Origin: an uncultured Owenweeksia sp.
Lineage (GTDB): Bacteria; Bacteroidota; Bacteroidia; Flavobacteriales; Schleiferiaceae
Direction of reading: 5' to 3'
Length of the DNA: 55,577 nucleotides
NCBI GenBank assembly: GCA_937146805.1
Contig: CAKZRR010000020.1
Location: 1 to 55,577, forward strand
Below, one piece after another: positions 42,454-50,775 of the stretch (position 1 is the stretch's first letter; each line of letters starts with the position of its first letter). The translations under genes were made by a program, and so were the position numbers. The notes under the pieces were generated by a model that was given only the letters and a program-made list of their open reading frames with translations, was not told where the DNA came from and did no database searches.

Positions 42454-43365
42454 ATGGCGAAATATTTCTCCCGCATACTGGCTGTCCTACTATTTGTATT
42501 TCTGCTTTCTTGCTCCAAAAATGAGGAAGCTACCGTACCTGCTTATATAGTAATTGATCAAATAGATTTGGTGACCAATTTTGTAAATGAAGGTACTTCT
42601 AATCACAAAATCACTACCGCTTGGGTTTTCGCCAATGGCGAAGCCGTAGGCGCCTTTGAATTACCCTGTAAAGTACCGGCTATATTAAAGGAAGGAAAAA
42701 ATAACCTGCGAATTATTCCCGGTATCAACCTAAACGGAAAGGCTTCATCAAGAGCTATTTACGAAGCCTATGAAGAGCTTAACATCGAGGTCAATTATCA
42801 AAAATCAAATTCTAAAAATGCGGATACTCTTTTTTTAGACTCTGCTGATTTGGTAACATCTTACGTCTCCAATTTTAACGTTTATATACTAGAGGACTTT
42901 GACAATGCCGGTTTAAGTTTGGAAAAGACCAATCGAAGCGACACAACCATTTTTAAAGTTAAAAATGATACACTAACCTTTAAAAACCCACAAAACCTGA
43001 ACGAAGATAATGGAGATGCTGGACTACTTGTAGCCCACTCAGGAGCTAAACGTGCCGAAATTGCTGCCGTTGATGGTCTCCAACTTCCTTTTGGAGGCAG
43101 CAATGTATTTTTAGAAATGAACTACAAATGCAATGCCCCTTTTGCTATTGGTGTAATCTCAAACAATTCAGGTAGTGTAAATCAGCAAATTACCTACATA
43201 GTAAATGCTAAAGAATACTGGAACAAACTATATATTAACCTAGTAACTGAGATTAGCGCCAACCCCAACGCCAAAGATTATAAGGTCTATTTTAGTCTAA
43301 TTCATAATAGTAGTTTAGACACTAGTAAGGTGTATTTAGACAATCTAAAATTGGTGTACCGCTAA
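42454..43365 (+). CDS. Lipoprotein of unknown function in glycan operon
   Basis: A 303-residue lipoprotein (signal ending VFLLSC). The first part has an Ig-like strand pattern (IDLVTNFVNEG, SNHKITTAWVF, NLRIIPGI), and the second (about 145-303) looks like a jelly-roll lectin-type domain. No family recognised with confidence. Tightly packed between a Gfo/Idh enzyme and a sugar transferase gene, suggesting an envelope role in the same pathway. Confidence 0.7.
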   Translation: MAKYFSRILAVLLFVFLLSCSKNEEATVPAYIVIDQIDLVTNFVNEGTSNHKITTAWVFANGEAVGAFELPCKVPAILKEGKNNLRIIPGINLNGKASSRAIYEAYEELNIEVNYQKSNSKNADTLFLDSADLVTSYVSNFNVYILEDFDNAGLSLEKTNRSDTTIFKVKNDTLTFKNPQNLNEDNGDAGLLVAHSGAKRAEIAAVDGLQLPFGGSNVFLEMNYKCNAPFAIGVISNNSGSVNQQITYIVNAKEYWNKLYINLVTEISANPNAKDYKVYFSLIHNSSLDTSKVYLDNLKLVYR

Positions 43366-43367
43366 GC

Positions 43368-44780
43368 ATGAAAAGGCCTATTATCCATCGTGCTAAGTAC
43401 ATGTTTTGGGACGGCATTTCCTCCATGCTTGCCTATACCATATTGTACATTTATAGGCGGGTACGTGTAGAAGGCTACGAACTAAGTTGGAGTCCTGAGC
43501 TTATTGAAGGAGCCTATTTTATGGGTTTGTTCTTCATCACTATATTTTGGATCACCTTATTTCTGGTTACCGGTTTTTACCGAGATATATACCGTAGATC
43601 AAGACTTAAAGAACTGGTGTTTACTTTTAACACCACCGTAATGGGCAGCATTTTTATCTTTTTTGCGCTTATGCTGGATGACTCTATTTCGAGCATCTCA
43701 GATTACTACAGAGGGTTTTTAGTGTATTTCTCAGCTCAGTTTTTAATCAGCTCACTTGCACACTTTTTATTGAGTACCCGTACCCATTACCGTATAAAAA
43801 AAGGCACTATAAAGTTTAACACCTTACTTATTGGCAGTAATGAAAAGGCGGTAGAGCTGTACAATGAAATTGGCAATAGACCTAAAGCCGGAAATCATAT
43901 TGTGGGTTTTGCCAGTGTTCACAACAACATTCGATTTTTAGTAGAAAAAAACTTAGCCCATTTAGGAATTCATACCCAACTTGCCAGCATTATTACACGT
44001 AATAATATTGAAGAGGTTATCATAGCTATCGAATCTTCGGAACACGAAAAATTAGAAACCATTATCAATATTTTGGAAGACGTAAACGTTAAAGTGAAGA
44101 TGATTCCCGATACCTACGATATTATTTCAGGAAAAGTAAAACTTCACTCTATAAGTTCAGCCCCGCTTATTGAGCTCAATCATGAGTTGGTGCCTTTATG
44201 GCAAAGGGTGGTAAAACGTGTTTTCGATATTCTAACTTCGGTTTTTATGTTACTCCTTTTTTCTCCGATACTTATATTCTCAGCCATTATGGTAAAGAGC
44301 ACCAGCAAAGGCCCTATTTTTTATCGTCAAAAAAGAATGGGATTAAACGGAAAGGAGTTTAGCATGATTAAGTTTAGGAGCATGTACCAAGATGCCGAAA
44401 AACACGGCCCTAAATTAAGTAGCAGCACCGATAGCCGCATTACCAGTTGGGGGCGTATAATGCGCAAGTACCGACTGGATGAATTACCGCAATTTTTGAA
44501 TGTTATTTTTGGAGATATGTCCATCGTAGGTCCTCGTCCCGAAAGATTACATTATGTAAACCTCATTAAAGAAAAAGCACCGCATTATAAGCACCTACAA
44601 AAGGTAAAGCCCGGTATTACATCTTGGGGGATGGTAAAATTTGGTTATGCCGAAAATGTAGACGAAATGGTGCAACGACTTAAGTATGACATCATTTACA
44701 TTGAAAACATGAACCTTTTCAATGACTTTAAAATCTTAATTTACACGGTTTTAATTGTGCTTCAAGGGCGTGGTAAATAA
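43368..44780 (+). CDS. Polyprenyl glycosylphosphotransferase (bacterial sugar transferase)
   Basis: A 470-residue WcaJ/PglC-superfamily enzyme. The N-terminal half has four membrane segments and a nucleotide-binding-like domain (FNTLLIGSNEKAVELYNEI). The C-terminal part has the membrane re-entrant helix and catalytic block: KRVFDILTSVFMLLLF, FYRQKRMGLNGKEFSMIKFR, RKYRLDELPQFLNV and MSIVGPRPE. It transfers a sugar-phosphate to undecaprenyl phosphate to begin polysaccharide synthesis. Confidence 0.93.
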   Translation: MKRPIIHRAKYMFWDGISSMLAYTILYIYRRVRVEGYELSWSPELIEGAYFMGLFFITIFWITLFLVTGFYRDIYRRSRLKELVFTFNTTVMGSIFIFFALMLDDSISSISDYYRGFLVYFSAQFLISSLAHFLLSTRTHYRIKKGTIKFNTLLIGSNEKAVELYNEIGNRPKAGNHIVGFASVHNNIRFLVEKNLAHLGIHTQLASIITRNNIEEVIIAIESSEHEKLETIINILEDVNVKVKMIPDTYDIISGKVKLHSISSAPLIELNHELVPLWQRVVKRVFDILTSVFMLLLFSPILIFSAIMVKSTSKGPIFYRQKRMGLNGKEFSMIKFRSMYQDAEKHGPKLSSSTDSRITSWGRIMRKYRLDELPQFLNVIFGDMSIVGPRPERLHYVNLIKEKAPHYKHLQKVKPGITSWGMVKFGYAENVDEMVQRLKYDIIYIENMNLFNDFKILIYTVLIVLQGRGK

Positions 44781-45265
44781 TGGATTTAGAAGCCTTTAAA
44801 AAGCAAAGCTCTTCCAACAAAGCCGAAAACAAAAAGTTTTTTAAACGGCTAAAACGGGTTCCTCCAAAAAAATTAGATAAAAGCTTTCATACCGAACATA
44901 ACAAAGCATTTAGTTGCATTGATTGTTTGCAATGCGCTAATTGCTGTAAAACTACGGGGCCGCTTTTTACCGATAGAGATATTAAAAGATTGGCTAAATA
45001 CTTAAGTTTAAAACCCCAAGTCTTTATAGAAACCTACCTTAGGTTAGATGAGGAAAATGATTATGTTTTGAAATCGGTACCCTGCCCCTTTTTAGGAGAT
45101 GATAATTATTGCTCGGTGTATGAACACCGCCCCAAAGCTTGCCGCGAATACCCACATACCGATAGAGATAAAATGTTTCAAATTTTAGAGCTTACCCGAA
45201 AAAACACAACGGTTTGCCCTGCCGTGCATCAAATTACCGAAGCCCTTAAGCAGGAGTACAAATAA
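44780..45265 (+). CDS. YkgJ-family cysteine-cluster protein
   Basis: A 161-residue protein with the family's Cys cluster: C46-x2-C49-x2-C52-x2-C55-C56, followed by CPFL, YCSVYEHRPKACREYP. It binds Zn or an Fe-S-like cluster; its role is unknown. Its first base is the last base of the preceding stop codon, so it belongs to the glycan operon by transcription. The N-terminal ~40 residues are basic. Confidence 0.88.
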   Translation: MDLEAFKKQSSSNKAENKKFFKRLKRVPPKKLDKSFHTEHNKAFSCIDCLQCANCCKTTGPLFTDRDIKRLAKYLSLKPQVFIETYLRLDEENDYVLKSVPCPFLGDDNYCSVYEHRPKACREYPHTDRDKMFQILELTRKNTTVCPAVHQITEALKQEYK

Positions 45266-45266
45266 A

Positions 45267-45298
45267 AAAAGCCACCTTAATTAAAAGATGGCTTTAAC
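45267..45298. terminator. Bidirectional terminator
   Basis: AAAAGCCA and TGGCTTT arms around an A/T-rich loop lie between the tail of the Cys-cluster gene and the tail of mscL, preceded by an A run. Confidence 0.6.
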
Positions 45299-45320
45299 CT
45301 TTGACTGGTTTTTGGATGGT

Positions 45321-45752
45321 TTACTTTTTAAGCGCGTCTCTAATTTCCATTAGCAACTTAATATCTTCACTAGGCTCCGCTGGTGCTGGTGCAGGAGCCG
45401 GCTCTTCTTTCTTCTTTAGGTAATTATTATACATTTTAATTACCAAAAACACGGTAAATGCAACAATCACAAATGTAATAACCACATTAATAAAGTTACC
45501 ATACATAATGGCCACCTCAGCGGTTTCAGGCGTTATTACATTCTCGCCATCCATTACTGCTGGCACCGCCTCTTGAATTACCATTTTTAATTCGGCAAAA
45601 TCCACTCCTCCGAGCAATCGGCCTATCGGTGGCATAATAATATCATTTACCAATGATTTTACAATGGCCCCAAAATAGGTTGCCATGATAAAACCTACGG
45701 CCATTTCTAACACGTTACCCTTTTGGATAAACTCCTTAAATTCTTTTAGCAT
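45321..45752 (-). CDS. mscL: Large-conductance mechanosensitive channel
   Basis: About 143 residues from ATG 45752, the usual MscL start (MLKEFKEFIQKGNVLEMAVG); an in-frame extension of 19 residues is not family-like. Two transmembrane helices lie around 15-45 and 75-105, and IMPPIGRLLGGVDF follows TM1. A Pro/Ala linker and a C-terminal bundle helix complete it. It releases solutes on sudden osmotic downshift. Confidence 0.94.
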   Translation of the reverse strand: MLKEFKEFIQKGNVLEMAVGFIMATYFGAIVKSLVNDIIMPPIGRLLGGVDFAELKMVIQEAVPAVMDGENVITPETAEVAIMYGNFINVVITFVIVAFTVFLVIKMYNNYLKKKEEPAPAPAPAEPSEDIKLLMEIRDALKK

Positions 45753-45934
45753 AATTGTTTGATTTTTTTGGATTTCGGTTCTAAAATAGCGGAAAAATGT
45801 ATCACTCAATACTTTAAACCCTTCTTTTTGGTGTAAACCTTTAAAAAAGAAGTTCTCTGTAAAAACATTCTTTCAGTATGGAAATGTTCTAAAAATAGCC
45901 TTCATTTGTACTAAACTTTGTAAAAATCAAACAC

Positions 45935-46798
45935 ATGAAAAGATTTATTTTAGGCGCGGCCTCGCTTCTTATGGCCTTTAGCGCAAATGCGCAAGACTTG
46001 CCTCAAAACAGCCCCATAGGGGAATTTAGCCAACGTATTGGCCTTACTGATGTAAGCGCAAAATACAGTCGTCCGAGCATGAAAGGACGAACCATTTTTG
46101 GAGAACTTGTACCTTATAATGAAATGTGGAGAACAGGCGCTAATGCCAACACTACCATTACCTTTAGCACAGCGGTAAACATTGGTGGCAAAAATTTAGC
46201 AGGTGGTACTTACTCGTTATTTGTAATCCCAACTGAAGATGAATGGACTTTGGTATTTAACACCAAAACCGACCACTGGGGGACTGGAGGTTATTCGGAA
46301 GAAAATGATGCCTTACGTATTACAGCCAAAACATCGGCCGTAGCTTCTACCGAGAGCTTTACCATTGCTGTAAATGATTTGGTAAAAAACTCAGGGAACT
46401 TAGTTTTGAGCTGGGACAAAACGAGCGCTAGCGTACCCGTAAAAGTACAGGTAGCTCAAATGGCACAAAGCAATATTGAAAAAGCCATTGAAACGGGTAA
46501 AGATGAGGAGCTTTGGAGAGTGTATCGTAACTCTGCAAGCTACTACTACAATAATAAAATTGAGTTGGAGCAGGCTTTGGAGTACATGAAGTTATCAATT
46601 AACAAAAAAGAAGACAGCTGGTACAGCTACTGGTTGAAAGCGGAGATTGAAGCAGAACTTAAAATGTACAAAGACGCTCGCAAAACGGCTAAAGTTGCCT
46701 TTGATATGGGTACCGAAGCAGCCGTTGCTAAAGAAACCGAATTTGGCTATGGCCCTATGATTTCTGAAGCCATTGAAAAATGGAAAGGAATGAAGTAA
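45935..46798 (+). CDS. DUF2911 exported protein
   Basis: A 287-residue exported protein (signal about 1-19, ending SANAQ). The DUF2911 core at about 30-170 includes VSAKYSRPSMKGRTIFG, YNEMWRTGANANTTITF and GTYSLFVIP. The C-terminal ~110 residues form a helical TPR-like extension with LEQALEYMKLSINKKED. Function unknown; very common in Bacteroidota. Confidence 0.9.
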   Translation: MKRFILGAASLLMAFSANAQDLPQNSPIGEFSQRIGLTDVSAKYSRPSMKGRTIFGELVPYNEMWRTGANANTTITFSTAVNIGGKNLAGGTYSLFVIPTEDEWTLVFNTKTDHWGTGGYSEENDALRITAKTSAVASTESFTIAVNDLVKNSGNLVLSWDKTSASVPVKVQVAQMAQSNIEKAIETGKDEELWRVYRNSASYYYNNKIELEQALEYMKLSINKKEDSWYSYWLKAEIEAELKMYKDARKTAKVAFDMGTEAAVAKETEFGYGPMISEAIEKWKGMK

Positions 46799-46833
46799 GT
46801 TAACTAATCACCGCTTGCAAACAGTGATTAACG

Positions 46834-46868
46834 AATAGCCCTAGCCAAAAGCTGGGGCTATTTTTTTT
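46834..46868 (+). terminator. Rho-independent terminator
   Basis: AATAGCCC and GGGCTATT arms around a short loop, followed by eight T. It ends the DUF2911 gene and touches the tail of pdxH. Confidence 0.75.
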
Positions 46869-47508
46869 AGGGTGCTAAACGCGAAATTTCCCAGGTGCCA
46901 TTATCCAAAAGTTGATACCTTATTCTATCGTGCAAACGACTACTGCGCCCTTGCCAAAACTCATATTGCTGTGGCTTTACCAAATAGCCTCCCCAATGGT
47001 CTGGCTTAGGAATTTCATCTCCCCATTTTTTATCCAACGCTTTTTCGTGTAACTCTAACTCTTCTCGGTTTTCTAAAACCGAACTTTGGTTTGAAGCCCA
47101 AGCGCCAATTTTGCTCGCCCTTGGGCGCACATTAAAATAAGCCTCCGAATCTTCTTTCGATAACTTTTCCACCAAACCTTCGATTCGTATTTGCTGCTCC
47201 GTTTCTTTCCAAAAAAACAATAAAGACACTTTATTATTTCCCGCAATATCTTCACCTTTATGGCTATTATAATTGGTGAAAAACTCAAAACCTGTTGGCC
47301 GTAAACCCTTTAAAAGTACTATGCGAGCAGAAGGCTGCCCTTGATCGGAAACAGTGCTCAAAGTCATCGCATTATAATCTTTGATTTGTAAACCTTGATA
47401 CACGCTAAACCAAGCGTTAAACTGATCCATTGGATTGGCTAAAACCGTGGACTTTCGTAGCTCTCCTTGTTTATAATCTTGGCGCGCACCTTGCAATTCT
47501 TTACTCAT
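46867..47508 (-). CDS. pdxH: Pyridoxamine 5'-phosphate oxidase
   Basis: A 213-residue FMN enzyme of usual length: ARIVLLKGLRPTGFEFFTNY, LLFFWKETEQQIRIEG, and the C-terminal signature FWQGRSSRLHDRI with conserved Arg/His. It converts pyridoxamine or pyridoxine phosphate to PLP. Divergent from the YqgE gene with a 68-base gap. Confidence 0.96.
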   Translation of the reverse strand: MSKELQGARQDYKQGELRKSTVLANPMDQFNAWFSVYQGLQIKDYNAMTLSTVSDQGQPSARIVLLKGLRPTGFEFFTNYNSHKGEDIAGNNKVSLLFFWKETEQQIRIEGLVEKLSKEDSEAYFNVRPRASKIGAWASNQSSVLENREELELHEKALDKKWGDEIPKPDHWGGYLVKPQQYEFWQGRSSRLHDRIRYQLLDNGTWEISRLAP

Positions 47509-47576
47509 AGAAGCGTTAATGTTTTAGTTTGCAAATGTAAAGTTAAGCTACTACCTTAGTTTCAAATATTTGAAAA

Positions 47577-48140
47577 ATGACACCTACTCAGAATCAACCT
47601 AAAAAAGGAAGCCTTTTGGTGGCAGAGCCCTTTCTAGGAGATGAAAATTTTGAACGTTCTGTTGTGCTTCTTACCGAGCACAACGAAGATGGCTCTATTG
47701 GTTTTGTGCTAAACAAACCGTTAGAAGTAAAAATAGATGACATCGCAATTGACTTTCCAACAACCAACAGCATCGCACATCATGGTGGCCCTGTACAAGA
47801 AGATAATTTATACTTTATTCACAATAAGGGTAACCTTTTGCCTGGTAGCGATTTAATTTACAACGACTGGTATTGGGGTGGCGATTTAGAGCCACTTAAA
47901 GAATTGTTAGGTCTCGGTCTTATTGCCAAAGAAAATATTCGATTTTACTTAGGCTACAGTGGCTGGAGTGCCGGGCAACTCGACTTTGAAATATCCGAAA
48001 AATCATGGGTGGTACTAGAACCAGGCACTGTAGATGTTTTTAATTGTACTACCAAAGACTTGTGGAAAACCGCCTTACATACCATTGGAGGGTCGTATCC
48101 ACTTTGGGCCAATAGTCCTGTTGATCCTACTCTAAACTAA
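47577..48140 (+). CDS. YqgE/AlgH-family protein
   Basis: A 187-residue soluble protein matching YqgE/AlgH: KGSLLVAEPFLGDENFERSV, HNEDGSIGFVLNKPLE, HHGGPVQ and YSGWSAGQLDFEI. Function not established. It meets the opposite aminotransferase gene tail to tail with a 4-base overlap. Confidence 0.93.
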   Translation: MTPTQNQPKKGSLLVAEPFLGDENFERSVVLLTEHNEDGSIGFVLNKPLEVKIDDIAIDFPTTNSIAHHGGPVQEDNLYFIHNKGNLLPGSDLIYNDWYWGGDLEPLKELLGLGLIAKENIRFYLGYSGWSAGQLDFEISEKSWVVLEPGTVDVFNCTTKDLWKTALHTIGGSYPLWANSPVDPTLN

Positions 48141-48979
48141 AAGCCCAAAATAGCCGCTCTGTTTAAAGCAGCTATCAGCACCTCTGCTTTATCGTTTACA
48201 AATGTTTTTTTTCGAAAGCTGCTTACCCATTGCACTCCTGCGGATGAATTGGTGAGAAATACGGCCTCTGAACGTTGTAATTCAAAAGGTGAAAAACTTT
48301 TTTCTATCACTTCAATTCCTTGTTTAGGCGCCAGCTCTATTATTTTTTTTCGGATAATGCCCTTGAGGCAACCATCACTAATGGGGGGTGTAACTAGTTT
48401 ACCCTGTTGCAGTAAAAACACGTTGCTGCTAATGGCCTCTACCACATACTTATTATGATTTAATACGAGGCACTCATCCAAATCATTTTCTTGTTTAAAA
48501 ACAGCGGCTACGGTGAAAAATTGGGCAGATGAAGACTTTAAATTAGACAGTAATCCTGTTGATTTATAAAAGTCGGTAAAGAGATCTATTTGCAAGCCCT
48601 GCTCGTTTAAATGATAGGCAGCAGATGGTAAAGCAGCCACCGTCAGCAAAAAATCAACTTCATTGCTAATGGGTGCGTACTTCCCTCCTTCCTTCCTAAA
48701 TACCAGTAGTTTTACCCGGGCATTGCTAAGGTTGTTTCTGCTTGTTAATTGGTTTACTAAATCAGAAATATATTCTGGTGTAAACCAAAGCGGAATTTGC
48801 ATACGTACAATACGCATGGCGGCCATTAACCTAAAATAATGATCTTCCCAAAAATGGATTTTACCATGCGAAAATCGCATACTCTCAAACACCCCGTCTC
48901 CATAATTTAAAGCTCGGTTATGAACATTTAATTCTATCCGTGAGCCATCAACAAAATCTCCATTAAAATTATAAAACAT
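48137..48979 (-). CDS. Class IV PLP aminotransferase / aminodeoxychorismate-lyase-like
   Basis: About 280 residues from ATG 48979. The longer frame to 49024 would run through a strong terminator, so it is rejected. NRALNYGDGVFESMR at the start, NLKSSSAQ with the likely PLP Lys, VVEAISSNVF and GCLKGIIR mark fold-type IV enzymes (branched-chain aminotransferase, D-amino acid aminotransferase, PabC). The length and the KSSSAQ site look most like PabC-type proteins, but the exact reaction is uncertain. Confidence 0.85.
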   Translation of the reverse strand: MFYNFNGDFVDGSRIELNVHNRALNYGDGVFESMRFSHGKIHFWEDHYFRLMAAMRIVRMQIPLWFTPEYISDLVNQLTSRNNLSNARVKLLVFRKEGGKYAPISNEVDFLLTVAALPSAAYHLNEQGLQIDLFTDFYKSTGLLSNLKSSSAQFFTVAAVFKQENDLDECLVLNHNKYVVEAISSNVFLLQQGKLVTPPISDGCLKGIIRKKIIELAPKQGIEVIEKSFSPFELQRSEAVFLTNSSAGVQWVSSFRKKTFVNDKAEVLIAALNRAAILGF

Positions 48980-49011
48980 AGCCAAGCCCTTTCTACAAAG
49001 GTAGAAATGAA

Positions 49012-49041
49012 AAAGGCTCCGCAAATACTTGCGGAGCCTTT
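49012..49041 (-). terminator. Strong bidirectional hairpin
   Basis: A perfect 13-bp stem AAAGGCTCCGCAA / TTGCGGAGCCTTT with a 4-base loop and A/T tails lies downstream of the T9SS esterase gene and upstream of the aminotransferase start. Confidence 0.85.
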
Positions 49042-49063
49042 AATTATCTATAAAATCAAAATA

Positions 49064-50734
49064 TTACTGAATGGCCAGCTTTTTCACCGCTCGTCCTTCA
49101 GCTCCTAGTATCTCTACCAAGTAAACACCCTTAGGTAAACCTTGTACATTTACTTCATTTTGTCCTTGATACAGTGTGGTACGTTGCAGCTCTTTACCAT
49201 TTAAATCCATAATAATAGCCTTGGTTAATTGTGACGAAGACTGTAAAGAAGCAATGGTAAATACATCTGTGGCAGGATTTGGAAACAAGCTTACCTTATT
49301 TTGTAAAGCCAACTCATTTAAACCTACAGGTAGGCTAAACAAGTTTACCATACGAGGTACGGTGTAACCCAAAATAGTATCTAAATAAGTACGCCCTTTG
49401 GTAACACTCATATTAGGATTTGATTGTAAGCTGGCTATGTGCGCTGTAATAGCAGGAGGACCTGGGTCAATAACCGTTTGGGCCAATGCCGAGTTCGCAT
49501 CCCACCATTGCCATGGAGAACCCTCATTTTCAAACAAATTAGACTTGTAGGGTAATAACATCGGGAACAAACCCTCTGCATTGGCATCTACCGTAATAGT
49601 AGTTTGCAATACTTGACGATACTGATAAGTATTTCCATACTTAGCTCTTGCGGCCAAAGTAATAGGATCGTTATAAGTAAAGTTTTGATAACCAGCGTTA
49701 TTCCCCAAGCCATTGGCTTTTGGAACAATTACATTGGCACCATGTACTTCCACCACACTTTCGTTGGTTGTTGGAACAATTACAGTTCCCACATCAAAAG
49801 GTGCAAAAGGATCGCGAACCGTTTGAAAAGACATTATCGGAGCGTCACCAGCTTCCAACCAAGATTCATCGGCTAAAGCACCACCTAAGTTAATACTTAA
49901 TGCTACCTCGCTACTATGGCCATTGTCAATATATAAATTGAGTAATCCACCCAATCCATCAATTCCACCAACCAACGAAGGCTGTACATACGAAGAATCT
50001 ATTGTACCTGGATAAACATATTTAGGTAATTCCATTTCAGAAACTTTATCCAAGGTAACATATCCCAAGGCAGCATATCCTCCTGATCCTTCTCCAAAAA
50101 GAACAATTTGATTAGTATCAATTTTATAGGTGTTCGCACCAGATGCATCCGCTTTAAGCGCTCTAACATTTTGCTTTACATCGTGTATGGAACGATACAC
50201 CGCATTAAGCAAAGTGGCTCTACGCACAATGGCTCCTGTAGGCCCCGATGCTGCTGGGTTCCAACCTAAACGATAACTCATTGAGATGGCTACAAAACCA
50301 CGCTTGGCCAAACTCATGCATGTTGCAATAGCTAGGCTATCGGTTTTTAAACCTAATGGGCTACCATTTATGGGCGGTGGCAAAAAGTTACCGGTATGCA
50401 AATAAATTACCAACGGACGAGCCGTAGCCGTATCTCCAGCAGGTTCGTAAACATCCATATTTAAATCAGATATTTTTACAACTGTATTCGTATCCGCTGG
50501 ATCGTAATACTTTGCAGGGAAAACTTGCGTGGTAGCCGCCAAGGTTTTTAAGTCTTGGATATCGGCACCTACCTTAGCCACATTGCTAAAATCAGCATTC
50601 TTTAAAAAATCTACGTTGGTAGCGTAATGCACGTTTGACGATACATTTACCTGATTGAATACCTCATTAAGGTATCGTTGCGCGCTTAATAAGCCTGAGC
50701 TAAACAGCGTTAAAATTAGTAGTGTTTTTTTCAT
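49064..50734 (-). CDS. Secreted alpha/beta-hydrolase-like protein with T9SS sorting domain
   Basis: A 556-residue exported protein (signal about 1-18). An esterase-like domain follows: RPLVIYLHTGNFLPPP near the oxyanion loop, ISMSYRLGWNP, and LFGEGSGGYAALGY with the nucleophile Ser. The last ~75 residues form a type A sorting domain (SLFPNPATDVFTI, GLPKGVYLVEI). It lies 41 bases downstream of a TonB-dependent receptor gene and shares its strand, so the two probably serve uptake of one substrate. Confidence 0.82.
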   Translation of the reverse strand: MKKTLLILTLFSSGLLSAQRYLNEVFNQVNVSSNVHYATNVDFLKNADFSNVAKVGADIQDLKTLAATTQVFPAKYYDPADTNTVVKISDLNMDVYEPAGDTATARPLVIYLHTGNFLPPPINGSPLGLKTDSLAIATCMSLAKRGFVAISMSYRLGWNPAASGPTGAIVRRATLLNAVYRSIHDVKQNVRALKADASGANTYKIDTNQIVLFGEGSGGYAALGYVTLDKVSEMELPKYVYPGTIDSSYVQPSLVGGIDGLGGLLNLYIDNGHSSEVALSINLGGALADESWLEAGDAPIMSFQTVRDPFAPFDVGTVIVPTTNESVVEVHGANVIVPKANGLGNNAGYQNFTYNDPITLAARAKYGNTYQYRQVLQTTITVDANAEGLFPMLLPYKSNLFENEGSPWQWWDANSALAQTVIDPGPPAITAHIASLQSNPNMSVTKGRTYLDTILGYTVPRMVNLFSLPVGLNELALQNKVSLFPNPATDVFTIASLQSSSQLTKAIIMDLNGKELQRTTLYQGQNEVNVQGLPKGVYLVEILGAEGRAVKKLAIQ

Positions 50735-50775
50735 GATTGAAAAGGGAGTTAAATTAATATATAATTGTTGAGTGA

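Noticed and set aside
48980-49024. N-terminal extension of the class IV aminotransferase
   Set aside because: The extension crosses a strong terminator hairpin and the conserved domain begins at the internal ATG.
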